DNA of 59,497 nucleotides from Collinsella sp. AM33-4BH. Its GTDB lineage: Bacteria; Actinomycetota; Coriobacteriia; Coriobacteriales; Coriobacteriaceae. The translations under genes were made by a program, and so were the position numbers. The stretch covers positions 1-59,497 of the forward strand of contig NZ_QSIN01000013.1 in assembly GCF_003469205.1 (NCBI RefSeq), read 5' to 3'. Below the pieces are notes generated by a model, which did not search any database, was not told the origin of the DNA, and saw nothing but the letters and a program-made list of their open reading frames with translations. Below are positions 43,197 through 52,514 of this stretch, one piece after another. Numbering within the stretch: position 1 is the first letter of the stretch; each line of letters opens with the position of its first letter.

Positions 43197-44450
43197 ATGG
43201 CGCAGGAACACGATCTATTTGATGACATTATCGAGATCAGCAAGGGTTTCGACTTTCTTAAAAACCCGCTTGGCGGCGTGACCGATGCGCTCGATCCGTC
43301 GGCGCCGCAGTGGAATCCTGCCGACTACAAGGAGCGTCCGCGTGGCAACACCATTCCGTGTCTGACCTGCAAAAACGAAAAGAGCGGCTGCACCGCGTGC
43401 ATGGACGTGTGCCCGGTCAACGCTATCGAGGTCGAGGAAGACGCCATCGAGATCCTCGACTCCTGTCGCAAGTGCGGCCTGTGCGCCGCTGCCTGTCCGA
43501 CCGAGGCGATCATCTCGCCGCGCTTGGCGCCCAAAAACCTGTATGACGACATCGTCTCTGCTGCTACGAGCCACGAGACCGCCTACGTCACCTGCACGCG
43601 CGCCCTTAAGCGCATGCCGCGCGAAAACGAGGTCGTCGTCGCCTGCGTGGGCGATATTACGGCCGAGACCTGGTTCTCGGTGCTGGCGGACTATCCCAAC
43701 GTGAGCGTGTACCTGCCGTTGGGCGTGTGCGATAAGTGCCGCAACACCGGTGGCGAGGATATTCTGGGCGAGGCCATCGCCACCGCCGAGGAGTGGGCCG
43801 GTACGGGCATGGGCCTGGAGGTCGATCCCAAGAGCCTCAAATGTCATAAGCGCCGCGAGTACGAGCGCAAGGAGTACATGGAAAAGATCGCCCGCACCAC
43901 GGGCCTTACCGTGACAAAGCTCAATCCGTCAACGGCGGCACTGGCCTCGGTGACGCAGAAGCTCAAAGCCCATCGCCATCAGATTACCCAGTTGGAGCGT
44001 ACGCTCAACACCATGTGCGGCACCACGACGACCAAGCGTCGCCGTTCGCTCACGCACGGGCGGCAGCTGGTGCTCTCGACGCTGCAAAACCACCCCGAGC
44101 TTGCCCAGAACATGCAGGTGAGCACGCCGGAGTGCGATTTTGACAAGTGCACGTCGTGTGGCGAGTGCGTCAACGTATGCCCCACGTTTGCCTGCGATCT
44201 GGTGGGAAGCGGCCGCTTTGCACTGGAATCCACGTATTGCCTGGGTTGCGGAGCCTGCGTCAAGGTGTGCCCCGAGCATGCGCTCAAGTTAGTTAAGCAT
44301 GACGCGTCCAATCTGGTCGTCGTCGATCCCGAAGCCGAGGAAAAGGCCGCCCAGAAGGCGAAGGCTCACGAAGAAGCTGAGAAGGTCAAGGCCGAGGCAA
44401 AGGCCAAGCTTGACAAGATGCTCGACCAGGTGGAAAAGCTCGCGGACTAG
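43197..44450 (+). CDS. Protein with two pairs of 4Fe-4S ferredoxin motifs
   Basis: A 417-aa cytoplasmic iron-sulphur protein. An N-terminal ferredoxin module has Cys58/65/68/72-type and CRKCGLCAAACP motifs (about 55-100). A second module near residues 315-365 has CTSCGECVNVCP and CLGCGACVKVCP. Between them is a region with scattered Cys (CTRALK, GVCDKCRN), and the C-terminal ~45 residues are a Lys/Glu/Ala coiled coil. It looks like an electron carrier or an oxidoreductase subunit. ATG 43197 follows GGGAGGGG. No catalytic partner is adjacent. Confidence 0.85.
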   Translation: MAQEHDLFDDIIEISKGFDFLKNPLGGVTDALDPSAPQWNPADYKERPRGNTIPCLTCKNEKSGCTACMDVCPVNAIEVEEDAIEILDSCRKCGLCAAACPTEAIISPRLAPKNLYDDIVSAATSHETAYVTCTRALKRMPRENEVVVACVGDITAETWFSVLADYPNVSVYLPLGVCDKCRNTGGEDILGEAIATAEEWAGTGMGLEVDPKSLKCHKRREYERKEYMEKIARTTGLTVTKLNPSTAALASVTQKLKAHRHQITQLERTLNTMCGTTTTKRRRSLTHGRQLVLSTLQNHPELAQNMQVSTPECDFDKCTSCGECVNVCPTFACDLVGSGRFALESTYCLGCGACVKVCPEHALKLVKHDASNLVVVDPEAEEKAAQKAKAHEEAEKVKAEAKAKLDKMLDQVEKLAD

Positions 44451-44564
44451 TCAGCGACCTCTATCTCTGCTTCATTCGTGCCGCCGTGGCGTCCGGGTTC
44501 GCCCAGATGCTGCGGCGGCGCTATACTTATGCAGTTTGAAGTACCTGTATCAAAAGGAGCTGTC

Positions 44565-45641
<1,077 letters not shown>

Positions 45642-45652
45642 GGACGACGCAT

Positions 45653-46036
45653 ATGTTTAAATATGGCAAAAAAGCTGGCTACATGGGTATTGCGCTGCTC
45701 GTACTTGCGGTGATTCCGCTGGTGGTCGCAGCGTGTGTTATCCCCAACATTGGTCCCGAGGTGGCAACAAAGTTTAATGCTGCCGGCGAGGCGACGCGCT
45801 GGGGCAAGAGCTACGAGCTGCTGGCGTTGCCGGTGCTCAATCTGCTGCTGAGCGTGGCGACGTACTTTACGGCGGGGCGCCAGGCAAAAAACAACGATGA
45901 CTCCGCCGCCATGGCACGCATCGTGTGCGAGCGCTACCTGCGCAACGGTTGCATCACGGGTGTATTTCTCAACGTAATCAACGTCTACTTTATGTATTCG
46001 GCGATTACCGGTATGGGCTTTGGCCTGGGCTTTTAG
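45653..46036 (+). CDS. Small membrane protein with DUF1648-like domain
   Basis: A 127-aa protein with three predicted membrane helices (about 9-30, 54-71 and 98-120). The loop after the first helix reads VIPNIGPEVATKFNAAGEATRWGKS, the pattern of DUF1648 (I/P-x-H/K-F-N-x-x-G). Members occur alone or in SdpI-type immunity proteins; this is the short form. It begins 11 bases after ychF, so it may be read through from it. Function unknown. Confidence 0.75.
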   Translation: MFKYGKKAGYMGIALLVLAVIPLVVAACVIPNIGPEVATKFNAAGEATRWGKSYELLALPVLNLLLSVATYFTAGRQAKNNDDSAAMARIVCERYLRNGCITGVFLNVINVYFMYSAITGMGFGLGF

Positions 46037-46045
46037 CTTGCGCCT

Positions 46046-46435
46046 TTAGGCAACGAGCCTGCAAGCATATTCGATGGCTGCTGCGAGGCCGCCGCTCGAT
46101 CGTGGTTGAAAGACCATGTCGGCGGCGGCCTCGTTTTCGTATCCGGCACCGCGAAGGGCGAGCGCGACGCCGGCTTCCAGGAGAAGGGGCAGGCCACGCT
46201 GGCTGGTTACGATTACGGCAGCCTGATTGAGCGAGCGGCTGTGCGCTTGGCATTGGATGGCAAGCGCACCTTGCGCCGGACAAGGGACCAGAACGGCGGC
46301 GACGCGACTTGATAGCAATGCAAATGCTGTGCGCTCATCGGGCGAAAGATATTCTGCTTCAACGACGACGAGCTTGGGCGGTGCGCTGTTTGTGCGAAGC
46401 GTGGCTCGGTACGTGCGGACCGAAGAACCCGACAT
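46046..46435 (-). CDS. Uncharacterised protein divergent from an XRE regulator
   Basis: A 129-aa alpha/beta protein with alternating strands and helices, for example LVVVEAEYL, AAVLVPCPAQGALAIQC and NQAAVIVTSQRGLPLLLEAGVALAL. The glycine-rich turns hint at a Rossmann-like or DprA-like nucleotide fold, but I cannot identify it. ATG 46435 follows AGGAG; a further in-frame ATG at 46459 is within the operator. It shares a 24-bp palindromic operator with the XRE gene opposite, so the pair is probably co-regulated. It may be the effector of that regulator. Confidence 0.65.
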   Translation of the reverse strand: MSGSSVRTYRATLRTNSAPPKLVVVEAEYLSPDERTAFALLSSRVAAVLVPCPAQGALAIQCQAHSRSLNQAAVIVTSQRGLPLLLEAGVALALRGAGYENEAAADMVFQPRSSGGLAAAIEYACRLVA

Positions 46436-46458
46436 AGAAAACTCCTGTGTATTCGGCA

Positions 46459-46482
46459 AAACGTAAACTATAGTTTACGTTT
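46459..46482. promoter_or_regulatory. 24-bp perfect palindromic operator
   Basis: AAACGTAAACTA and its exact inverse TAGTTTACGTTT meet at 46470/46471. The centre contains TATAGT, usable as -10 in either direction. It lies between the divergent pair, 30 bases before the XRE start, so autoregulation by that protein is likely. Confidence 0.75.
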
Positions 46483-46511
46483 ATGTTCGGCTCCATTTCA
46501 AACTCGGCTGC

Positions 46512-46730
46512 ATGGACGAACGTGCGAAACAGATTCTTGGCAAGCGAGTCGAGCAGACGCGCAGGGACCTTGGTATCTCCAAGGTCGATTTTTGTGTGGC
46601 GACAGGAATCAGCCGACCCTACCTCGACCGAATCGAAGATGGGACGGCAAATTTCACGCTCAAGGTTCTATTTAAGATCGCGCCCGCACTCGGCATGACG
46701 GTATCAGAGCTTCTCGAGGGCATCGAATAG
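46512..46730 (+). CDS. XRE-family (HTH_3) small regulator
   Basis: A 72-aa protein that is almost only a helix-turn-helix domain: LGKRVEQTRRDLGISKVDFC and the recognition part GISRPYLDRIEDGTANFTLKVLFKIAPALGM. Its size resembles antitoxin or phage-type repressors. It has a divergent partner at 46046-46435 and a perfect palindrome between them. ATG 46512 is the first of the frame with coding character; the ribosome site is weak. Confidence 0.88.
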   Translation: MDERAKQILGKRVEQTRRDLGISKVDFCVATGISRPYLDRIEDGTANFTLKVLFKIAPALGMTVSELLEGIE

Positions 46731-46752
46731 GGGATACCCGTCGACAACTGAA

Positions 46753-47766
46753 TTACGCCATCGGGATGCGGTCGTGGTTGACTTGGCTGTAGAACAGGCG
46801 CTGGATCTCGGCGGCATCGCGTGACTGGCCGAGCGCCCACATGGTCTTGGCCACGAGCGTCTCGGTGGTCATGTCGTCGCCGCGCAGAATGCCCGGATGA
46901 TCCGCGTAAGCACGGCCGACCTCATAAACGCCCAAATCGAGGCCCTCTTCGGGGACCTGCGTGGTCATAACGACAGTACGGCCCGAATCGACCCAGCGGA
47001 AAATCGCCTCCTGGAATGACTCGCCCGACTCACCAAACTCGGGGATACCGCCAATGCCAAAGGTCTCCAGAATCATGGCGTCGTAGCTATCGGCAAGGGC
47101 GTCCAGGATACCCGGGTTCACGCCGGGTGTCAGCTTAAGGACAAACACGCGCGGGTCGATACTGTCGTAGAAACGAACCGGATTCTCATTCTGGTGAGTG
47201 CCGTGAAGCCCGTTGCGCACAATGCGGTCGTTGCGGATGTAGGCAATGGGCGGATAGTTGACACTAATGAACGCGTTAAAGCTCATGGTGCGCTGCTTGC
47301 GGGCGCGCGTGCCGGCAATGGCGACGCCGCCAAACACGATCGAGACGTCGTGTGAATGCTCGTCGAGCGCATAGAGCAGGCTCTGGTACAGGTTGAGCTT
47401 GGCATCGGTAAAGGGGTTGCCCATGGGCTTTTGCGAGCCGGTGAGTACGATGGGCTTGGGACTGTCCTGAATCAGATAGGAAAGCGCTGCCGCGGTGTAG
47501 CTCATGGTGTCGGTGCCGTGAAGGACTACGAAGCCGTCGTGATCGGCATAGCCTTCGACGATGACGTCGCGGATACGCATCCAGTCGCTCGGGCGCATAT
47601 TGGTGCTGTCGATGTTCATGGGCTGCACGACGTCGAGCTCGCAGAGGCCCGAGATCTCGGGAACGCTCTGGGCGAGTTCCTCACCGGTCAGGGCGGGGGA
47701 GAGGCCGTTGCCGTCCTCGGTCGATGCGATGGTGCCGCCCGTGGCGATGAGAAGGATGCGCTTCAT
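46753..47766 (-). CDS. ansA: L-asparaginase, type I
   Basis: Hydrolyses L-asparagine to aspartate and ammonia. The 337-aa product begins MKRILLIATGGTIAST with the catalytic Thr12 of the TGGTIA motif, and carries the second motif FVVLHGTDTMSYTAAAL. The absence of a signal peptide favours the cytoplasmic type I form. ATG 47766 is the start before the first strand; a longer ORF from 47838 has no ribosome site. It is convergent with the XRE gene and divergent from guaA, both nitrogen-linked. Confidence 0.95.
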   Translation of the reverse strand: MKRILLIATGGTIASTEDGNGLSPALTGEELAQSVPEISGLCELDVVQPMNIDSTNMRPSDWMRIRDVIVEGYADHDGFVVLHGTDTMSYTAAALSYLIQDSPKPIVLTGSQKPMGNPFTDAKLNLYQSLLYALDEHSHDVSIVFGGVAIAGTRARKQRTMSFNAFISVNYPPIAYIRNDRIVRNGLHGTHQNENPVRFYDSIDPRVFVLKLTPGVNPGILDALADSYDAMILETFGIGGIPEFGESGESFQEAIFRWVDSGRTVVMTTQVPEEGLDLGVYEVGRAYADHPGILRGDDMTTETLVAKTMWALGQSRDAAEIQRLFYSQVNHDRIPMA

Positions 47767-47931
47767 GCTGGTATTCCTATCGTATTTGCCGCCGCGAGGG
47801 CGGAGTCGTTCGGCAGTATTGTGGCACAGGGCGTCCAATGTTCAAACGTATTACATCATCTGTAACGTTCGGTAACACTTCAATTGCCGTCAAATAGGGG
47901 TCCAGGTCGTGCGTTTGCCGTGCGCTGATGG

Positions 47932-47959
47932 TTGCGAGGGACGAGAAACCCCATATAAC
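47932..47959 (+). promoter_or_regulatory. Possible promoter of guaA
   Basis: TTGCGA (47932-47937), 16-bp spacer, TATAAC (47954-47959). It leaves a leader of about 65 nt with a short CGGCT/CCCCG-rich stem. No purine riboswitch core was seen. Confidence 0.4.
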
Positions 47960-48033
47960 GTGTACACTATGAAAGCTATTTCGTTCATTCACGCGGGTGA
48001 GCATCGGCTCCCCGCCAACAAGAGGGGGAAACC

Positions 48034-49632
48034 ATGGATCAAAAGGCTTCCGCAAAGGTCCTCGTACTCGACTTTGGTGCGCAGTACGGTCAGCTCATTG
48101 CCCGTCGCGTCCGCGACCTCAACGTGTATTCCGAGATCGTTCCCTGCGACATCTCGGCCGACGAGATTCGCGAGATGAACGCCTCTGCGCTCATCCTTTC
48201 CGGCGGCCCGGCTTCTGTGTATGCCGAGGACGCTCCGTCCATCGACCCCGCCATCTTTGACCTGGGCCTTCCCGTCCTGGGCTTCTGCTACGGTCATCAG
48301 ATCACGGCCGTGACGCTCGGTGGCAAGGTCGGCCACTCCGAGGTGGGCGAGTATGGCCGCGCCACCATCACGCGCACGGCAGGCGCCAAGCTCTTTAACT
48401 CCACGCCCATGGAGCAGACCGTGTGGATGAGCCACCGCGATGCCGTCTCCGAGGTGCCCGAGGGCTTTACCGTTACCGCCAGCACCGACGTGTGCCCGGT
48501 TGCCGCCATGGAGTGCGTCGAGCGCAAGATCTTCACCACGCAGTTCCACCCCGAGGTCAAGCATTCCGAGTACGGTCAGCAGCTGCTGAGCAACTTCCTG
48601 TTTGAGATCTGCGGCCTGGAGCCCAACTGGAGCATGGACAACCTGGTCGAGACCATGACGGCCGAGTTCCGCGAGAAGGTCGGCAACGACCGCGTGATTC
48701 TGGCCCTGTCCGGCGGCGTCGACTCCTCCGTCGTGGCTGCGCTGGGCGCCCGCGCCGTAGGCAAGCAGATGACCTGCGTGTTCATCAACCACGGTCTGCT
48801 GCGCAAGGGCGAGCCCGAGCAGGTGGAGGAGGTCTTCACCAAGCAGTTTGACGTCGACTTTATCCACGTCCACGCCGAGGACCGTTATGCCGAGCTTCTG
48901 GCCGGCGTGACCGAGCCCGAGGAGAAGCGCCGCATCATCGGTACGCAGTTCTGGAAAGAGTTCTTCGCGGTTGCTCAGCAGCTTGAGACCGATGGTAAAC
49001 CCGTGAAGTACCTGGCTCAGGGCACCATCTACCCCGACATCATCGAGTCCGGCGCTCGCAAGACGGGCGGCAAGACGGCCACCATCAAGAGCCATCACAA
49101 CCTGATCCCGTTCCCCGAGGGCGTGCACTTCGACCTCATTGAGCCGCTCGACCACTTCTTTAAGGACGAGGTCCGCGCGCTTGGTCTGGCGCTGGGTCTG
49201 CCGGGTCACATCGTGTTCCGTCAGCCTTTCCCGGGCCCGGGTCTTGCCATCCGCATCATCGGTGCGGTCGACAAAGAGAAGCTCGAGATCCTCAAGAACG
49301 CCGACGCTATCGTGCGCGAGGAGCTCGACGCCTACAACCAGCGCCTGTTTGAGCAGACCGGCGAGCGCAACTCCGAGCACAGCTGCTGGCAGTATTTCGC
49401 GGTCCTGCCCGATATTAAGTCCGTTGGCGTTATGGGCGACGAGCGCACCTATCAGCGCCCGATCATCCTGCGCGCCGTCGAGTCCAGCGACGCCATGACC
49501 GCCGACTGGGCCAAGCTGCCCTACGACGTGCTGGCCCGCATTTCCGGCCGCATCGTTGCCGAGGTTCCCGGCGCCAACCGCGTGTGCTACGACATCACGT
49601 CCAAGCCGCCCGCGACCATCGAGTGGGAGTAG
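48034..49632 (+). CDS. guaA: GMP synthase (glutamine-hydrolysing)
   Basis: Converts XMP to GMP using glutamine and ATP. The 532-aa product has an N-terminal glutaminase with Cys85 in LGFCYGHQI and His/Glu in TTQFHPEVKHSE, then the ATP pyrophosphatase loop LALSGGVDSSVVAAL (about 227-240) and the C-terminal dimerisation domain ending TIEWE. ATG 48034 follows GAGGGGG. The 3' end of guaA (the ATCGAGTGGGAG codons) is a known integration target for genomic islands, and an integrase module starts about 620 bases downstream. Confidence 0.98.
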   Translation: MDQKASAKVLVLDFGAQYGQLIARRVRDLNVYSEIVPCDISADEIREMNASALILSGGPASVYAEDAPSIDPAIFDLGLPVLGFCYGHQITAVTLGGKVGHSEVGEYGRATITRTAGAKLFNSTPMEQTVWMSHRDAVSEVPEGFTVTASTDVCPVAAMECVERKIFTTQFHPEVKHSEYGQQLLSNFLFEICGLEPNWSMDNLVETMTAEFREKVGNDRVILALSGGVDSSVVAALGARAVGKQMTCVFINHGLLRKGEPEQVEEVFTKQFDVDFIHVHAEDRYAELLAGVTEPEEKRRIIGTQFWKEFFAVAQQLETDGKPVKYLAQGTIYPDIIESGARKTGGKTATIKSHHNLIPFPEGVHFDLIEPLDHFFKDEVRALGLALGLPGHIVFRQPFPGPGLAIRIIGAVDKEKLEILKNADAIVREELDAYNQRLFEQTGERNSEHSCWQYFAVLPDIKSVGVMGDERTYQRPIILRAVESSDAMTADWAKLPYDVLARISGRIVAEVPGANRVCYDITSKPPATIEWE

Positions 49633-49745
49633 GCTGATAGGGTTCTGACCTGCATTTTTGAGTGCCGCACTGTGCCGCTGAGTTTCGTTTCGTACGAGAG
49701 TCATGGCAAAGCCGCCAGCGATGTTGGTGAGTAAATACGATAACC

Positions 49746-49781
49746 GAGCCTCCGTTCCCGCGTTGGGACGGAGGCTTTTTC
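49746..49781 (+). terminator. Terminator of guaA
   Basis: GAGCCTCCGT pairs with ACGGAGGCTT, with CCC/GGG inside, followed by TTTCTTTG. Confidence 0.88.
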
Positions 49782-49789
49782 TTTGTCGT

Positions 49790-50163
49790 TTTACTCCCTT
49801 TCACCTGCGATTTCGCAATTTACTCCCCCGTGTTTCAAGACGGCAAGGCACGGTGCGGCATTCGGAGGAACGGGAGTAAGGATTCATCCCAAGTGAGTAG
49901 ACGCGCGATTTTTGTCTCCGAGAGCCAAACGGGGCCGTTTCGGGGCCTGTGAAACTCAAATCGAACTCAATAGGCTTTTCGGCGGTCTTCTCACAGCGTT
50001 TTCCCAGGTGGTTAATGGGGAGTAAAGAATCTCGCCGCCTCAATGAAAACGGGAGTAACCAGGGGAAATGCCGCGGCGTACTGCCGCGTGCCGCCGTGTA
50101 AGCCACCGCGTCATTTACTCCCCAGGTGCGCCGGAAATGCCTTGGCATGCAATGGGGAGTAAA
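49790..50163. repeat. Seven TTTACTCCC / GGGAGTAAA repeats, possible integrase arm sites
   Basis: TTTACTCCC at 49790-49798, 49819-49828 and 50114-50123; GGGAGTAA in the other direction at 49872-49880, 50017-50026, 50051-50058 and 50154-50163. The last pair forms a 10-bp inverted repeat 30 bp apart. The 620-bp gap has no supported gene. Multiple short direct and inverted repeats beside an int gene suggest arm-type binding sites; this is an inference. Confidence 0.6.
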
Positions 50164-50250
50164 AACTCAGCTTACGCAGGCCCGAGCGGCGCTCGCCGCC
50201 TGGTCCACCGTCCTGATTCGGTTGCGTTGATCGCGAAATGCGGAGAGCCG

Positions 50251-50664
50251 CTACAGCGAGGCTTTCCAGTCCTCGTATTCGTCGGCGTCGATCTTGCCGT
50301 TTTCGAGCTGCGCGCGCTTCTCTGCCCACAGTTCGATCGCCATCGCGGCTTTGGGCGCGTGCGGCGCCTTGGGGTTCAGGGAGAGGCCCGTGCCGTCGGC
50401 TGCGGGCACGATGCCGAAGGAGTCCTCGAGCCGCACGAGCAGCGACATGAGGTCGCCCGCAGTCTCGACGCCGTAATCCTTGAGGGCGTTGACGGACACG
50501 CCGAGCGCCGCGGAGATGGACTCGAGCAGCTCGGGCTTCACGGCGCGGATGCCGCTCTCGTAGTGGCGCACGGCCCCCTCGGTCAGGCCGACCGCCTCGG
50601 CGAGCTGCGCCTGCGTCATGCCGCGCGACTTGCGGTACCGCCTTATGTTCTCGCCTACGGACAT
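50251..50664 (-). CDS. XRE-family repressor of the integrative element
   Basis: A 137-aa protein with an N-terminal helix-turn-helix (GENIRRYRKSRGMTQAQLAEAVGLTEGAVRHYESG, about 4-38) and a C-terminal part of unknown role ending in acidic KIDADEYEDWKASL. ATG 50664 has AGGAGG upstream. It is divergent from the excisionase and integrase genes. Three 15-bp GTAC-N7-GTACG sites lie in the gap, so it probably represses both directions, like phage or ICE control genes. Confidence 0.88.
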   Translation of the reverse strand: MSVGENIRRYRKSRGMTQAQLAEAVGLTEGAVRHYESGIRAVKPELLESISAALGVSVNALKDYGVETAGDLMSLLVRLEDSFGIVPAADGTGLSLNPKAPHAPKAAMAIELWAEKRAQLENGKIDADEYEDWKASL

Positions 50665-50706
50665 GAGCCCTCCTCCTGGAATTACGTACCAGCACATCTT
50701 ATCAGC

Positions 50707-50786
50707 GTACGCAAATGTACGCAATTCTATTGACAGTACAGATATGTACGTTTACTCTGAATCTGTGAACCGTACGTATCCGTACG
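50707..50786. promoter_or_regulatory. Three operators and a promoter of the integrase block
   Basis: Sites of form GTAC-N7-TACG at 50707-50721, 50736-50750 and 50772-50786 (GTACGCAAATGTACG and relatives). Site 2 directly follows the -35 TTGACA (50730-50735), with a -10 TACTCT near 50753, so binding would block the rightward promoter. Confidence 0.7.
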
Positions 50787-50804
50787 CCATTGATTGGAGG
50801 AGCC

Positions 50805-51008
50805 ATGGACGAGAAGGTGGCGAAGACGCCGAGGCCGCACATGCTGGACGCCGACGAGGTCGCGGAGCTGCTGAGGATCAAGAAAGGCAGCGCCTACGAG
50901 GTGATCAGGAAGATAAACGCCGAGCAGGAGGCGCGCGGGCGCGTGGTCATCCGCGGGCGCGTTCGAAGCGACGTCTTCGACGCCCTGTACTTCCCGGAGG
51001 TGGACTGA
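50805..51008 (+). CDS. Excisionase-like small HTH protein
   Basis: A 67-aa protein with a MerR/excisionase-type winged helix: HMLDADEVAELLRIKKGSAYEVIRKIN followed by a short basic wing VVIRGRVRSDVF. ATG 50805 follows TTGGAGGAG. It ends two bases before the integrase ATG, the usual xis-int order, so it probably directs excision. It could instead be only a transcription factor. Confidence 0.75.
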   Translation: MDEKVAKTPRPHMLDADEVAELLRIKKGSAYEVIRKINAEQEARGRVVIRGRVRSDVFDALYFPEVD

Positions 51009-51009
51009 C

Positions 51010-52080
51010 ATGCCCGTGTACAAGGACGACGGCAACGGCACGTTCTACGTGCAGTGCTACTACCGCGACGCCCGCGGCTCGAAGCGCCACAAGACGAAGC
51101 GCGGCTTCTCCTCCGAGGTGGAGGCCGCAGTGTGGGAGAGCCAGTTCAAGAGCCTTAACGGCGGGGCCATGGACATGACGTTCTCCGAGTTCGTCGAGGT
51201 GTACGCCTCCGAGGTGAAGCCGCGCATACGCGAGCACACGTGGATCACCAAGGAGTACATCATCAACGACAAGCTCGTGCCGTTCTTCGGGGACATGCGC
51301 ATGTGCGACGTGAGGCCGATCGACGTCATCAGGTGGCAAAACGAGCTCACCGAGCACCGGGACGCCGACGGGAAGCCCTGGGCACCGACGTACCTGCGCA
51401 CAGTGAACAACCAGCTCAACGCCATCTTCAACCACGCCGAGCGCTACTACGGCCTCAGCGACAACCCGGTGCGCAGGGTCGACAAGATAGGCTCGAAGAA
51501 GGGCGGCGAGATGCAGTTCTGGACCAAGGACGAGTACCTGAGGTTCAGCGAGGCCGTCATGGACAAGCCTCTCTCATTCCACGCCTTCGAGCTGCTTTAC
51601 TGGACGGGCATACGCTGCGGCGAGCTCCTGGCGCTCACGCCGTCCGACTTCATGCTGGAGAGCTCGCGGCTGCGCATCAACAAGTCGTACCAGAGCCTCA
51701 ACGGCGTTGACACCGTGACCGACCCCAAGACGCCCAAGTCCGTGCGCACGATCGTCATGCCCGCCTTCCTGCGCGACGAGATGGCGGACTTCATCGAGAT
51801 GCGCGACGACGTCGCCCCCGACGAGCGCCTGTTCGCCGTGACCAAGCACTTCCTGGCCCACGAGATGGAGCGCGGGTGCAAGGCGTCGGGCGTGAAGCGC
51901 ATCCGCATACACGACATACGCCACAGCCATGTGAGCCTGCTGATAGAGATGGGCTTCTCCGCGCTGGCCATCGCCGAGCGCATGGGCCACGAGGCGGTGG
52001 ACATCACCTACCGCTACGCGCACCTGTTCCCCACGAAGCAGGACGAGATGGCCGCCGCGCTCGACGGGGCGAGGGGGTAA
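51010..52080 (+). CDS. Tyrosine recombinase / phage-type integrase
   Basis: A 356-aa site-specific recombinase. The N-terminal strand-rich arm-binding domain (about 1-50) precedes a SAM-like core-binding domain (about 55-160) and the catalytic domain. Catalytic residues: Arg in YWTGIRCGELLAL, His-x-x-Arg in IHDIRHSHVSLL, His in MGHE and Tyr in YRYAHLFPTK. AGG and ATA codons are frequent, unlike the core genes. It follows the excisionase-like gene by one base. It likely integrates this element at or near guaA. Confidence 0.93.
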   Translation: MPVYKDDGNGTFYVQCYYRDARGSKRHKTKRGFSSEVEAAVWESQFKSLNGGAMDMTFSEFVEVYASEVKPRIREHTWITKEYIINDKLVPFFGDMRMCDVRPIDVIRWQNELTEHRDADGKPWAPTYLRTVNNQLNAIFNHAERYYGLSDNPVRRVDKIGSKKGGEMQFWTKDEYLRFSEAVMDKPLSFHAFELLYWTGIRCGELLALTPSDFMLESSRLRINKSYQSLNGVDTVTDPKTPKSVRTIVMPAFLRDEMADFIEMRDDVAPDERLFAVTKHFLAHEMERGCKASGVKRIRIHDIRHSHVSLLIEMGFSALAIAERMGHEAVDITYRYAHLFPTKQDEMAAALDGARG

Positions 52081-52085
52081 GAAGG

Positions 52086-52511
52086 ATGCCGTGCGAGAAC
52101 AGCGCCCGCAAGCGCAGCAAGACGATGGCGTTCCGCTGCACGCCCGAGGAGCGCAAGCTCATATGCGAGATGGCAGCCTGGAGCGGCATGAACAGGCAGG
52201 ACTACATCATCGCCAAGCTCACCGATACCCAGGTCGAGGTGAGGCCCTCCGTGAGCGTGCAGAAGGCACTGAGGGACTCGATGGCGGAATTGGCCAAGGA
52301 GGTGCGGCTGGCGGCCTCCTACGGCGAGCTGAGCGAGTCCCTGCAACAGAGAATTGAGCACGTGATGAGGTTCTTCCTAGCGCTCGGCGAGCCTCTTGAC
52401 GCGCCGACGGAAGAGACATCGCCACGAACTACGTTTTTGGAAGAGCCGGTTCCATCCGTCATCGATGCGGGTTCCGACACCGCAAGCATCTTCGAGATGG
52501 GACGCAGGTAG
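52086..52511 (+). CDS. MobC-like relaxosome / RHH-type protein
   Basis: A 141-aa protein with the pattern of plasmid MobC/NikA accessory proteins: FRCTPEERKLICEMAAWSGMNRQDYIIAKL, a ribbon-helix-helix-like start, and an Arg/Glu-rich helical tail. ATG 52086 lies five bases after the integrase stop, so translation may be coupled; a later in-frame ATG at 52125 lacks a better site. It suggests mobilisation by a relaxase elsewhere, since no relaxase is in the window. Confidence in the exact family is moderate. Confidence 0.65.
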   Translation: MPCENSARKRSKTMAFRCTPEERKLICEMAAWSGMNRQDYIIAKLTDTQVEVRPSVSVQKALRDSMAELAKEVRLAASYGELSESLQQRIEHVMRFFLALGEPLDAPTEETSPRTTFLEEPVPSVIDAGSDTASIFEMGRR

Positions 52512-52514
52512 GGC

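Noticed and set aside
49801..50148. 115-codon minus ORF between guaA and the XRE gene
   Set aside because: Arg/Ser/Pro-rich, no ribosome site, and it spans the GGGAGTAA repeat field.
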